From positions 186,001-250,000 of the forward strand of contig JADKID010000016.1 of NCBI GenBank assembly GCA_016721425.1: a DNA stretch of 64,000 nt, read 5' to 3'. This DNA comes from Bryobacterales bacterium (lineage in GTDB: Bacteria > Acidobacteriota > Terriglobia > Bryobacterales > Bryobacteraceae). Positions 50,099 through 58,688 of this stretch are shown here, one piece after another. Below the pieces are notes generated by a model. That model did no database searches. It was given only the letters and a program-made list of their open reading frames with translations, and was not told the DNA's origin. The translations under genes and the position numbers were made by a program. The first letter of the stretch is position 1, and every line of letters starts with the position of its first letter.

Positions 50099-51568
50099 TT
50101 AGTTGACCTGTGCCGGCCCGGCGTGGACACTCTCTCGCCCGTTGTAGGCAGAGGCCACGTAGGGGAACGTGTCAGACGTGGGAACGGCCGGCACGTTGAC
50201 TCCATCACCCAGCGGCGTGCCGTACTTGGCGCTGTCGGCGAGAATTCCGGCGACGGCGCGCGAGGCGATGTCGAATACGTCATCGTTCAGACGCCGGCCG
50301 TTCGGGAATCCGGCCGTGTCTCCAGCGAGGAAGCCGAGGCGCTTCTGCCTCGCCGTCGGCACTGGCGGGATACCGGTGTTCAACCGCAGTAGATCCGCCA
50401 CCGGACCGGCGTCCGCCTTGCCGCAGCCCGGGCAGATGGGCGCCATATACTGCACCAGCGGCAGCAGGTCCGTGCGCTGGCCGCTCGGCACCGGCACACC
50501 GATGGACGCAAAGATCTTGGCCAGCAGCGGATCGAGGAAGAACGCCGCAAACTGCGCATCGTTCTTCGGGTCGTCCATGCTGAAACGGTCCTTTGAGCCG
50601 GTGCCGATGATCACCTCATTGATCAGCGGGTTGCCCATGCGCTGCACCTGGGCATACGTCTCCGGCTGGTTCGGGTTGGTGCTGTCACGGAGCACCGTCA
50701 CCTTCGGGCGGGACGTTGAGCCGTAGGTCCCAATGACGGCCTGCTTCTCGCCGGCCGCGTGCATCTTGCCGTCACGCGTCAGCATGGAGATGGGCACCTC
50801 CAGCACGATTGTGTTCACGTTGAAGCCGGTCAGCGTGTTGGGCGCGTAGTTGAATCGAGTGTCGCTATCGATGCGCTCGGAGAGCACGCCGCCGCCCGCG
50901 TACTTGCGGAAGTTCAGCGAATCAAACGCCGCGCCGAGGTCGATATAGAAGGGGTCGGCAATCGTGCCCGCAAAGACGCGGATGCCGCCGCCGAGGTCGT
51001 AGACAGCCTGTCCCTTCAGCGCCTCATAGTCCGGCATCGTGCGCGGCCCAACATTGCTGGGCAGGGCGTAGTAGTTCTTGCCGTCAGTCAGGCTGGTGCT
51101 GCCGTCCTTGGTAACGCGCGTGACGGAGTAGGACTGCCGCAGGGAGAAACCCTCGGAGCCCGCGCCGTCCAGCGCGGTGATCGGCGGAATGCCGGCCAGA
51201 TTGCCGACAAAACCGGTGAAGACCCCTGGCGCGCGGATCTCGGTCTGGAACCGGAATTGGAAGGTGACGTCTTCCACTCCATCGTTGTCGTTATCCACTT
51301 TCATTTCGTACAGCACGCCTGGGTCGAAGGGGAAGTAGTTGGGGCCGTTGGCGGGCTCCAGGAACGGATCGACGTTGAGAATCATCACCACCCGGTCGGG
51401 CCGCTCCGGACTCACGAACGTATACCAGTCCGTGATGTCGGCCTTATGATCGAGCGCGGTAATGGGCGCCTCGCGGTGGCTCGCTGCGAAGACGGGTATC
51501 GGTTGCAGCATCAGCGAAGTCAGGAAAAGCGCTAATCCCGGCTTCACTACGTCATTCTGGAATTTCAC
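50099..51568 (-). CDS. Secreted DUF4331 protein
   Basis: About 489 residues. The leader (VVKPGLALFLTSLMLQ to VFAASHREAP) fits a signal peptide; the mature protein begins SHREAPITALDHKADITDWY, the hallmark of DUF4331. Later conserved stretches are VMILNVDPFLEP and GFNVNTIVLEVP. The family is secreted, function unknown. GTG at 51568 is supported by GAGGAG nine bases upstream; ATG codons further upstream would place the leader too far inside. It probably belongs to the regulon of the ChrR-like anti-sigma/ECF sigma pair just upstream. Confidence 0.85.
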   Translation of the reverse strand: MKFQNDVVKPGLALFLTSLMLQPIPVFAASHREAPITALDHKADITDWYTFVSPERPDRVVMILNVDPFLEPANGPNYFPFDPGVLYEMKVDNDNDGVEDVTFQFRFQTEIRAPGVFTGFVGNLAGIPPITALDGAGSEGFSLRQSYSVTRVTKDGSTSLTDGKNYYALPSNVGPRTMPDYEALKGQAVYDLGGGIRVFAGTIADPFYIDLGAAFDSLNFRKYAGGGVLSERIDSDTRFNYAPNTLTGFNVNTIVLEVPISMLTRDGKMHAAGEKQAVIGTYGSTSRPKVTVLRDSTNPNQPETYAQVQRMGNPLINEVIIGTGSKDRFSMDDPKNDAQFAAFFLDPLLAKIFASIGVPVPSGQRTDLLPLVQYMAPICPGCGKADAGPVADLLRLNTGIPPVPTARQKRLGFLAGDTAGFPNGRRLNDDVFDIASRAVAGILADSAKYGTPLGDGVNVPAVPTSDTFPYVASAYNGRESVHAGPAQVN

Positions 51569-51661
51569 GGGAAATCTCCTCGTTGGTTCTGGCATTGTGG
51601 AGGACCACATCACCAGCTACGCGGGGAACGGAGATTTGGATTTCTCCCGTGCGAAGAATTC

Positions 51662-52264
51662 CTAGAACAGGATCTCGTCGCGCTCGTTGTGGATCAACAG
51701 CAGCAGGCAGCCCTCACGCGAGGTCACTGTGGAGTGCGCCGTGGTGGCCATCGCCACCTCATAGTCGCCCGTATCGAGCTCGTGGTCGTTGAAGATCACA
51801 TCGCCGTCAATGACATAAGTGTGTTCCAGCCCCGCGTGGCGGTGCGCCGGGTAGATTGCGCCGGGCTCCACCTTCAAGAGCGATGTCACGTTGCCGGTGC
51901 CTTTGTCCACGAACAGCCGCTTCAACATCACGCCCGGCACACCGGCCGATCTCCACTCCAACTGGCTTGCACGCACCAGAACGCTCAGCGGATTCGGTAC
52001 GGGCGTGGCAGGCGCGGCGATCCGGTCCAGCAGCCGCGTGCGCAGTCCGGCGCGCGGCTCGCGCGGGGGCAGCGCGAAGGCCAGGTCCGCCACGGTCTCC
52101 TCCAGGGCGCGCAGTTCGGCCGCGCAGGCCTGGCAGCCGCCTTGGAGGTGCGTCTCAAACCCGGCCGCGCCGGCCGCATCCAGCGCGCCCGCGGCGTAGA
52201 GCGGCGCCAGTTCCAGGAACTCGTCGTGGCCGGTCTCGGGTTGCATGGGTTCCATCGAATTCAC
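51662..52264 (-). CDS. ChrR-like anti-sigma factor with cupin domain
   Basis: About 200 residues. The N-terminal zinc-binding anti-sigma domain carries ETHLQGGCQAC (Hx4CxxC, one residue longer than the usual Hx3CxxC). A cupin domain follows, with PAHRHAGLEHTYVIDGD metal-ligand histidines as in ChrR. The protein should hold the ECF sigma factor and release it after oxidative (singlet-oxygen-like) or ligand stress. GTG at 52264 is one base past the sigma stop and has GGAG at the proper distance, so translation is coupled. ATG at 52255 is an alternative. Confidence 0.8.
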   Translation of the reverse strand: MNSMEPMQPETGHDEFLELAPLYAAGALDAAGAAGFETHLQGGCQACAAELRALEETVADLAFALPPREPRAGLRTRLLDRIAAPATPVPNPLSVLVRASQLEWRSAGVPGVMLKRLFVDKGTGNVTSLLKVEPGAIYPAHRHAGLEHTYVIDGDVIFNDHELDTGDYEVAMATTAHSTVTSREGCLLLLIHNERDEILF

Positions 52265-52265
52265 A

Positions 52266-52879
52266 TTATGCTCCAAGCAACTCGCGCATTTTCATCATGC
52301 CTAGCCGAATCCGCGTCTTCACCGTGCCCAGCGGCTGCCCCAGGCGCTCGGCCAACTCGCCGTGCGGCAACCCGCAAAATAGGCCAGCTCCAAGGCGCGG
52401 CGCTGCTCGGCGGGCAGTTGTTCCAACGCCGCCAGCACCTGCCGGCGCCGCTGGCTGAGGATGGAGCTCTCTTCCGGGTCGGCGCTGGTGTCGCGCGGTT
52501 CCGCCCCACTGTCCAGCGGGTCTTCCCGGTGAGTCCGCGCCGTGCGCGTGCGCAGCCTGTCAATGGCCCGGCTGCGGGCGATGGTCACCAGCCAGGCGCT
52601 GACGCTGCCACGCTCCGGATCGTAACCGGAGGCCGTGCGCCAGATCTGTGTGTAGGTGTCCAAGGTGACCTCTTCGGCATCGGCCTCGTTGCCAAGCATT
52701 CGAATGGCCACTGCGTAGACCACCGCGCTGCTCTCATCGTAGAGTTGAGCCAGCGCAGCGGTCTCCTCCACGGCGCAGCGGCGAACGCACTCTTTCCACA
52801 CCGCCTCGCGGGCAGCGCGTACGTCGGAGTGGTCCCCACTGCCGGATACGGAGCGCGAGGCCGCTTCGGATTCATTCAT
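52266..52879 (-). pseudogene. ECF sigma factor (SigK/ECF19-like) with a one-base frameshift in region 4
   Basis: The first 170 residues form a normal extracytoplasmic-function sigma factor: region 2 with AEEVTLDTYTQIWRTA and AWLVTIARSRAIDRLR, then a region 4 start ALEQLPAEQRRALELAYFAG. After that the frame turns to nonsense (CRTASWPSAWG) and stops. Adding one G to the run near 52371-52373 (plus-strand C run) restores GLPHGELAERLGQPLGTVKTR and ends at TAA 52266, one base before the anti-sigma start. So the full gene would be about 204 residues. It is a real mutation or a base-call error in a homopolymer; a functional pair is likely if it is an error. Confidence 0.82.
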
Positions 52880-53015
52880 CGCAGATTTTTATCGTAGCAT
52901 CGAGGTGCAGTCGAATCCGTCGCCGTCCGCCACTTCCCTCAGCGTCAGCGGAAGCCCTGCCTTGGAAATGCGGCGCGATACACCCTATGCGCATCATAGA
53001 AGGGAGAGGAATCAA

Positions 53016-53411
53016 GTGGCGGAACTAGCGCGGCCCGTGATTCTGTTTGACGGCGTGTGCCATCTCTGTAGCCGCTTTGTCCAGTTCGTCCTGCAGCGAG
53101 ACCCTGCCGGTCAATTCGATTTCGCGCCTCTCCAGTCCGATTTCGCCCGGCAGCGCCTGGGCACTCTCCACCTGACCTCGGTCGTTCTGATCGATAAAGA
53201 GCAGGTATTCTACGCCGAAATCGCCGTCCTGAGAATCCTCACGCGGCTGAAGTGGCCCTGGCCGTGGCTGGCTCGCCTCGCCAGCCGGCTGCCAGGCCCG
53301 CTCCTCGCTGCCTGCTATCGTTTCGTGGCTCAGAGCCGCTACCAGATCTTCGGGCGCGACGCGGTTTGCGCGCTCCCGCCGCCCCAGTGGAAAGGCCGGT
53401 TCCTCTCATGA
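53016..53411 (+). CDS. DCC-family thiol-disulfide oxidoreductase (DUF393)
   Basis: A 131-residue thioredoxin-like protein of the DCC family. The N-terminal VILFDGVCHLCSRFVQFVL carries the CxxC after the first strand; PLQSDFARQR and AEIAVLRIL follow. The role is an uncharacterised thiol-disulfide exchange. GTG at 53016 with GGGAGAGGA just before it is preferred over the upstream in-frame ATG at 52905, which would overlay the divergent sigma promoter. The stop overlaps the DUF2071 start by four bases. Confidence 0.8.
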   Translation: MAELARPVILFDGVCHLCSRFVQFVLQRDPAGQFDFAPLQSDFARQRLGTLHLTSVVLIDKEQVFYAEIAVLRILTRLKWPWPWLARLASRLPGPLLAACYRFVAQSRYQIFGRDAVCALPPPQWKGRFLS

Positions 53412-54142
53412 GTCAGCTCCCCAGCCATCGTCCCTGGCCCGTTCCGCCGAAGCCCTGGATTATGCGCATGCAATGGTGCGATCTGCTCTTCGCTCATTGG
53501 CTGGCCGATCCCGCTGTCCTTCGCAAGTTGTTGCCTGAGGGGCTGGAAGTGGATCTGTTTGACGGCCGCGCCTACGTCGCCGCCGTGCCGTTCCAGATGG
53601 AGGGCGTCTCTCCGCGCCTGGCGCCTAACGTACCGGGGCTGCATGCCTTTCCCGAACTGAACCTGCGAACCTACGTGACTGCCGGCGGCAAGCCCGGAGT
53701 CTGGTTCTTCAGCCTCGACGCCGGTCAGAGGTTGGCTGTTCGGGTCGCCCGGAGCCTGTTTCACCTGCCGTATTTCGATGCCAGGTTTCAGATCTCCGAA
53801 TTGGAGAAGGGCATTAGCTACACCGCTGAACGAACGCACCGCGGTGCGCCCGGCGCGGAGTTCGCCGCCACGTTCCGGCCCACGGGATCCGTATACCGGT
53901 CCACACCGGGCACCCTGGAATCCTGGCTCACCGAGCGCTATTGCCTTTACTCGGCCGATCGGGCAGGCCACCTCTACCGCGGCGAGATCGATCACGCGCC
54001 CTGGCCGCTCCAGACCGCCGAGGCTGATGTGCGGGTCAATACACTGGGGGACTGGTTGGGCATCGAAATGAAAGGCCCCCCGGCGACACTGCATTTCGCG
54101 AAGGCCCTGGACGTGCGAGCGTGGCTACTGGAGCGGGTATAG
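53408..54142 (+). CDS. DUF2071 (YqjF-like) protein
   Basis: A 244-residue DUF2071 protein. Its N-terminus WIMRMQWCDLLFAHWLAD and the RKLLPEGLEVDLFDGRAYVAAVPF stretch are typical. Later strands (GVWFFSLDAGQRLAV, YSADRAGHLYRGEI) form the remaining barrel-like domain. Function of the family is unknown. Translationally coupled to the DCC gene (ATGA), so the pair probably acts together. It converges on the permease gene, 18 bases between stops. Confidence 0.83.
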   Translation: MSQLPSHRPWPVPPKPWIMRMQWCDLLFAHWLADPAVLRKLLPEGLEVDLFDGRAYVAAVPFQMEGVSPRLAPNVPGLHAFPELNLRTYVTAGGKPGVWFFSLDAGQRLAVRVARSLFHLPYFDARFQISELEKGISYTAERTHRGAPGAEFAATFRPTGSVYRSTPGTLESWLTERYCLYSADRAGHLYRGEIDHAPWPLQTAEADVRVNTLGDWLGIEMKGPPATLHFAKALDVRAWLLERV

Positions 54143-54160
54143 CCCGATCGTGGAAAACAG

Positions 54161-55408
54161 CTACTCGTGCCGCAGCGCTTCCACCGGATCCAGCGCCGCC
54201 GCGCGGCTGGCCGGCCACAGTCCGAAAAACAGGCCCACCCCTACCGATACGCCCACGCCCAGCACGGCCGCCCACAGCGGCACCGACGTGGGCAGGCTCG
54301 GAAACGCGAATCGCGCCGCCGTCGAGATCCCCCAACCCACCAGCATCCCCAGCATGCCACCCAGGCACGTTAGCACTACCGCCTCGGTCAGAAACTGGAA
54401 CATGATGTCGCTACGCTTGGCCCCCAGCGCCTTGCGGATGCCGATCTCGCGCGTCCGCTCCGTCACCGACACCAGCATGATGTTCATCACGCCCACCCCG
54501 CCCACCAGCAGCCCGATCGAGCTCAACACGATCATCACCAGCGCCACCATCGAAGTGATGCGCTGAAAATCCTCCAGCATCTGAGAGCCCGACGAAATCC
54601 AGAAATCATCCGGCTTGCCCGGTGGCACCCGCCGCTCAATGCGCAGCGCCACGCCCACCTCATCCTGCGCCAGCGGCAGCATGCCCGGCTTGGCGATAAA
54701 GACGATCATCATCTCCTTCGCATTCGGGAACATCTTCTTCATCGTGAAGAAGGGCAGCAGCACCCGCTTGTCTTCCTGGCCCGGGAACGATGCCGTCGGC
54801 TTCGCCATCACCCCCACCACTTCAAACTCCTGCCCGTTGACGTTCACCCACTTGCCCACCGGATCGCTGTCCGGCATCAGGCCCTTGTAGATCGCCTCAC
54901 CAATCACCACCACCGGCTGCCGGCGGCGGCTCTCATCGTCGGTGAAGTAGCGCCCAAACAGCATCTTCTGATCGTTGCCGGCCGAGTACGATTCCGTGGT
55001 GCCCGCCAGCTCCACCTGGAACACTTCCTTGCCCTTGTACTTGATCCGCTCGAAGAAGTTGTTGAACATATTCGGGCTAAACAGGTACGGCGAAACATGG
55101 ATCACCGACGGGCACCGCGCCAGCAGTGCCTGCGCCGTATCCCACGTGAACGGCTTGCGCCGGAACTCGTCGCCGCTGATGTTGCCGCGCAGCCCCAGGT
55201 TGAACTTGTACGTGAAGCCCGTGTCCGGCCCCATGCTATTCGTGATGTTGGTGACGGCGCCGTTCACGCCCGTAATCACAGAGCCCACCGCGATCACGCA
55301 GCCAGTGCCGATAATCACGCCCAGCACGGTCAGCAGGCTGCGCGTCTTGTGCTCGCGGATGGTGGAGAACGCCATCCCGGCGGCCGATCTCATCTCGCTC
55401 AATCTCAT
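54161..55408 (-). CDS. ABC transporter permease, MacB/FtsX type (second of a pair)
   Basis: A 415-residue FtsX-family permease with one N-terminal helix (SLLTVLGVIIGTGCVIAVGS), a large periplasmic MacB-PCD-like domain (SYSAGNDQKMLFGRYF, VVVIGEAIYKGL) and three C-terminal helices including SSIGLLVGGVGVMNIMLVSV and TERTREIGIRKALGA. It acts with an ATPase in export or mechanotransmission. The start overlaps the preceding permease stop by four bases. No ATP-binding or membrane-fusion gene adjoins here. Confidence 0.87.
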   Translation of the reverse strand: MRLSEMRSAAGMAFSTIREHKTRSLLTVLGVIIGTGCVIAVGSVITGVNGAVTNITNSMGPDTGFTYKFNLGLRGNISGDEFRRKPFTWDTAQALLARCPSVIHVSPYLFSPNMFNNFFERIKYKGKEVFQVELAGTTESYSAGNDQKMLFGRYFTDDESRRRQPVVVIGEAIYKGLMPDSDPVGKWVNVNGQEFEVVGVMAKPTASFPGQEDKRVLLPFFTMKKMFPNAKEMMIVFIAKPGMLPLAQDEVGVALRIERRVPPGKPDDFWISSGSQMLEDFQRITSMVALVMIVLSSIGLLVGGVGVMNIMLVSVTERTREIGIRKALGAKRSDIMFQFLTEAVVLTCLGGMLGMLVGWGISTAARFAFPSLPTSVPLWAAVLGVGVSVGVGLFFGLWPASRAAALDPVEALRHE

Positions 55409-56658
55409 TTCTCGGCCCTCAACGCTTCAATGGGATCGAGCTTGGCGGCCTGCCGGGCAGGGAACACCCCAAAGAACAAGCCGACCGCGGCCGAGATGCC
55501 CACGCCCAGGAAGATCGACGAGACTGGCAACTCCATCGGCACCGGCGTCGTCATCCGCACGATGATTGCCGCCGTCCACGCCAGCATCACGCCCACCAGT
55601 CCGCCCACCGCCGATAACACCGACGATTCCACCAGAAACTGGCTCATGATATCGGCATTGCGAGCGCCCACTGACTTGCGAATGCCGATCTCGTGCGTGC
55701 GCTCCGTCACCACCGCCAGCATGATGTTCATGATCACCACTCCACCCACCACCATGAAGATCGAAACAATCGCGATCGCCGTGGCCGCAATCACGCCCGT
55801 CAGCTGATCCCAAATCGCCACCAGCGAGTCCGAGCCGAAGATTCCGAAGTTGTCTTCCTCGCCCGGCCGCAGATGGCGCTTGGCCCGCAGCAGCATGCGT
55901 AGCTCATCCTGTGCGCTGTTCATGAACGATGGGTCCAGCGCCGTCGCGTTCAACCCAATGCCCTTGCGCGAACTGTAGATCTTGAAGTAGGTCTCGATCG
56001 GGATCCACACAAAGTTGTCCCGCGATTGGCCAAAGACGCTGCCCAGTTTCTTCGACGCGCCCACCACCGTGAACGGCACGCCCCCGATGGCGATCGTCTT
56101 CCCAATCGGATCCACGCCCGTGAAGAACTTCTCGCGGATGTCGTTGCCGATCACCACAACCGCCGCGCGCCGGTTGTTCTCGCCATCGAGGAAAAACCGG
56201 CCCGCGTCCGTTTGGATATTCGAGATCGCCGCCATATTCGGCGTGTAGCCTTGCAGCGAGACGTCCTTCAAATTGTCGTCGCCATACCGGATGGGTACGT
56301 TGCGGCCCGTTTCCATCCCAATCTCACTGGCGAAACGAGCCTTCTCCCGCAGAAAATCGTACTCTTCGCGCGTGATCTCCGGGTTCTTCTTGAGCAGCTC
56401 CATCAGCCGCTTCGGCTCCACCTGGCCCAGGATGCCGATGCGCCGGATGCGGAATCCGCTGGCGCCCATGTCAGACACCTGCTGCGCGATATACACGTCC
56501 ATGCCGTGAATCACACCCATCACGGCGATCAGCGTCGCCGTAGCCAGAATGATCCCGAGCAGGGTCAGAAAGCTACGCAACTTACTAGAGTAGAGCGAAA
56601 ATAGGGCGACTTTAACAGCCTCGCCGAACGCAGCTTGGCCGTGCTTGGGAACAGACAT
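55405..56658 (-). CDS. ABC transporter permease, MacB/FtsX type (first of a pair)
   Basis: A 417-residue paralogue of the downstream permease, same four-helix plan: SFLTLLGIILATATLIAVMG at the N-terminus, periplasmic domain with NRRAAVVVIGNDIREKFF, and FMVVGGVVIMNIMLAVVTER-type C-terminal helices followed by THEIGIRKSVGARN. The two permeases may form a heterodimer. Neither an ABC ATPase nor an HlyD-like protein lies within the window. The gene follows the catabolic run (56706-61452) in the same direction. Confidence 0.87.
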   Translation of the reverse strand: MSVPKHGQAAFGEAVKVALFSLYSSKLRSFLTLLGIILATATLIAVMGVIHGMDVYIAQQVSDMGASGFRIRRIGILGQVEPKRLMELLKKNPEITREEYDFLREKARFASEIGMETGRNVPIRYGDDNLKDVSLQGYTPNMAAISNIQTDAGRFFLDGENNRRAAVVVIGNDIREKFFTGVDPIGKTIAIGGVPFTVVGASKKLGSVFGQSRDNFVWIPIETYFKIYSSRKGIGLNATALDPSFMNSAQDELRMLLRAKRHLRPGEEDNFGIFGSDSLVAIWDQLTGVIAATAIAIVSIFMVVGGVVIMNIMLAVVTERTHEIGIRKSVGARNADIMSQFLVESSVLSAVGGLVGVMLAWTAAIIVRMTTPVPMELPVSSIFLGVGISAAVGLFFGVFPARQAAKLDPIEALRAEK

Positions 56659-56705
56659 CTGACTCCTGAATCATACAACGAGCGCAGCGCTCGGCGGGTT
56701 CCCTG

Positions 56706-57539
56706 CTATTTCGTTTTCCAGCGGTACACGGCCGCCGCATTCTTCCAGAAGAACCGCTCGGACACCGCCGGCCCCTTGGCCGCAAAGTAGTTGCGCACCA
56801 GCGTGAACACCTGCGCATACGTGCCCAACTGATCGCTGTTCGGCCAGTCGCTGCCATAGATCAGCCGGTCCGGCCCAAACAGCTCAAACAACACATCCAA
56901 CCGCTCTGCCCGGCCCAGCAGCGCCGAGCCCTTCACGTAGATCTGCCGGTGTTGGGCCAACTCCCGCCATTGCGCGTTGGGCTCCATCCCGCCCAGATGA
57001 TCCACCACGATCCGTAGTTCCGGCACCCGCGCGGCCACCTCCAGCACACCGCCCAGTAGCTTGGCATTCGGATTCGCCGTGTCCAGCACCAGCCCTGCCT
57101 GCGCCAGCGCCTTCAAATCCACAATGAACTCCGGCCGCCGCACCGCCGCCGACAGGTCGCGGCCCCACAGATTCCCATAGCGGATGCCCAGCCACAGCGG
57201 ATTGCGCCGGAACTTCTCCAACTGCGCCCGGAACGCCGGCTGCCCCGGCTCCAGATTGCCCACCACGCCCAGCAGAAACGGGTCCGTCGCCGCCGTGTCC
57301 AGCAGCCACTGATTGTCGTCCAGCCACGGGCTGCACTCAATGGCGATGGCGCCCGTCACGCCGTGCGGCGTGGCCATGCGGCGCAACCGCGGCGGCAAGG
57401 CAGGCTGGAACAGCGTGGCGTTGCCTTTGTCCGGCCACGGGACGCCCTGCGCGCGCGCCGTATCAAACAGGTGGATGTGGGTGTCCACAATCGGCGGCGG
57501 CGCCAGCAGGGCCGCTTCCAGAAACGTGCGGCGCGTCAC
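56706..57539 (-). CDS. Amidohydrolase / L-fuconolactonase-like TIM-barrel protein
   Basis: A 277-residue metal-independent-type amidohydrolase-2 domain. The N-terminus MTRRTFLEAALLAPP suggests Tat export, then VDTHIHLFD (metal-binding HxH), IVVDHLGGM and LIYGSDWPNSD. Sugar-lactone hydrolases such as fuconolactonase share this pattern. Together with the MFS gene and other catabolic genes just upstream on the same strand it may process a sugar acid lactone. It stops 47 bases before the permease pair. Confidence 0.83.
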   Translation of the reverse strand: MTRRTFLEAALLAPPPIVDTHIHLFDTARAQGVPWPDKGNATLFQPALPPRLRRMATPHGVTGAIAIECSPWLDDNQWLLDTAATDPFLLGVVGNLEPGQPAFRAQLEKFRRNPLWLGIRYGNLWGRDLSAAVRRPEFIVDLKALAQAGLVLDTANPNAKLLGGVLEVAARVPELRIVVDHLGGMEPNAQWRELAQHRQIYVKGSALLGRAERLDVLFELFGPDRLIYGSDWPNSDQLGTYAQVFTLVRNYFAAKGPAVSERFFWKNAAAVYRWKTK

Positions 57540-57542
57540 GGC

Positions 57543-58682
57543 CTACTTCTTCTTCGCGTCTGGTTTCCATCCATAGGCGCTCATCATAATATCGAAGAGC
57601 CGCGTATTCGGTAGAAAGCCTCGCACCAGATCGGCCCCCGGACCCTGCGCCGCCACCACCACCTCTTCCCCCGTATGGCTGTGCCCCACGCGTAACCCAG
57701 GGATTTGGATCACTTCCTTAGCGGCGTGCGTCTTCTTCCATTCCTCCAAACCCTTTGTGATCGGCTCGCCGCGCTTGCCGCCCACCGAGCGCAGCTCAAA
57801 CGAATGGTCTGCCGCAAAGACCAGCAGCGTCTCGTTCAAATTCACCTGGCCGGCGATCTCCCGGATCAGCTTGTCAAAACCCACCACGCTATCCAGACCG
57901 CGCTTCGGATCGTCCGTGTGGGCGTCCCACTCAATCATCAGGAAGTAGCCCTTCTTGTTGCGCGACAGCGCCTTCAAGGCGATCTGCGAAGCCTGCGGCA
58001 GGTTCATGTCCTTTTCCAGCAGCGCGATGGGCCGCAGGTTGTCGGCCGGCACAGCGGCCAGTGACGAATAGATGGGGCGCTTGTTCGTAGCCGCGATCTC
58101 GTCGAGGTTCTTGCCCAGCTTGGTCACGCTGTCATAGATCGGCTTGCGGCCAATGCCCAGCACCACGTCCACGCCATCCCCAAAACGCGGCGTGAATACC
58201 TGCAGGAAAATGTCGGCGGCCCGCGCGCGGTCACTGGCGTGGGCATAGCACGCCGCCGGCGTGGCGTCCGCAATGGAGACGTTGGAGAGGACGCCGGTGG
58301 AAAGTCCATGCTCTTCGGCATACTCCAGCAGCGTCTTCAGCGGTGTGCCCTCCTGCTTGCCGCGCACCGCGTCCGGCCCTTGGCTGAGGACGCCGTTGTG
58401 CGTCTTCACGCCAGTGACGATGGCCGTCATCCCGGCGGCCGAATCGGTCACCCAGTTGGAGGCCGTCGACGTGTCTGAAAGTGCGATGTTCGGCCAGCTC
58501 TGAACGTACAGCTTTTGCGCCTCGTCATAGCCGTGGATGCTGGCAGCGTTCAACGTCGAGAGGCCGCCCGCGTCGGCCAGAAAGATGATCACGTTCTTGG
58601 CGCGCTTGCCGGGCTTGGCTGCGCTGGCGACGCTCAGGCAGAGAACGAGCGCAATGAGGGTAGGAGTGAAAAATTTCAACAC
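57543..58682 (-). CDS. Secreted alkaline phosphatase (PhoA family)
   Basis: A 379-residue exported metal-dependent phosphatase. Signal peptide MLKFFTPTLIALVLCLSVASA; then NVIIFLADAG (metal-binding Asp), VTDSAAGMTAIVTG, where DSA holds the nucleophile serine, FAADHSFE and LRVGHSHTGEEVVVAAQGPGA with further metal-binding histidines. It should release phosphate from monoesters in the periplasm. Shorter than E. coli PhoA (about 450). Sits three bases from the amidohydrolase start in a run of minus-strand genes. Confidence 0.88.
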   Translation of the reverse strand: MLKFFTPTLIALVLCLSVASAAKPGKRAKNVIIFLADAGGLSTLNAASIHGYDEAQKLYVQSWPNIALSDTSTASNWVTDSAAGMTAIVTGVKTHNGVLSQGPDAVRGKQEGTPLKTLLEYAEEHGLSTGVLSNVSIADATPAACYAHASDRARAADIFLQVFTPRFGDGVDVVLGIGRKPIYDSVTKLGKNLDEIAATNKRPIYSSLAAVPADNLRPIALLEKDMNLPQASQIALKALSRNKKGYFLMIEWDAHTDDPKRGLDSVVGFDKLIREIAGQVNLNETLLVFAADHSFELRSVGGKRGEPITKGLEEWKKTHAAKEVIQIPGLRVGHSHTGEEVVVAAQGPGADLVRGFLPNTRLFDIMMSAYGWKPDAKKK

Positions 58683-58688
58683 GGTGAT

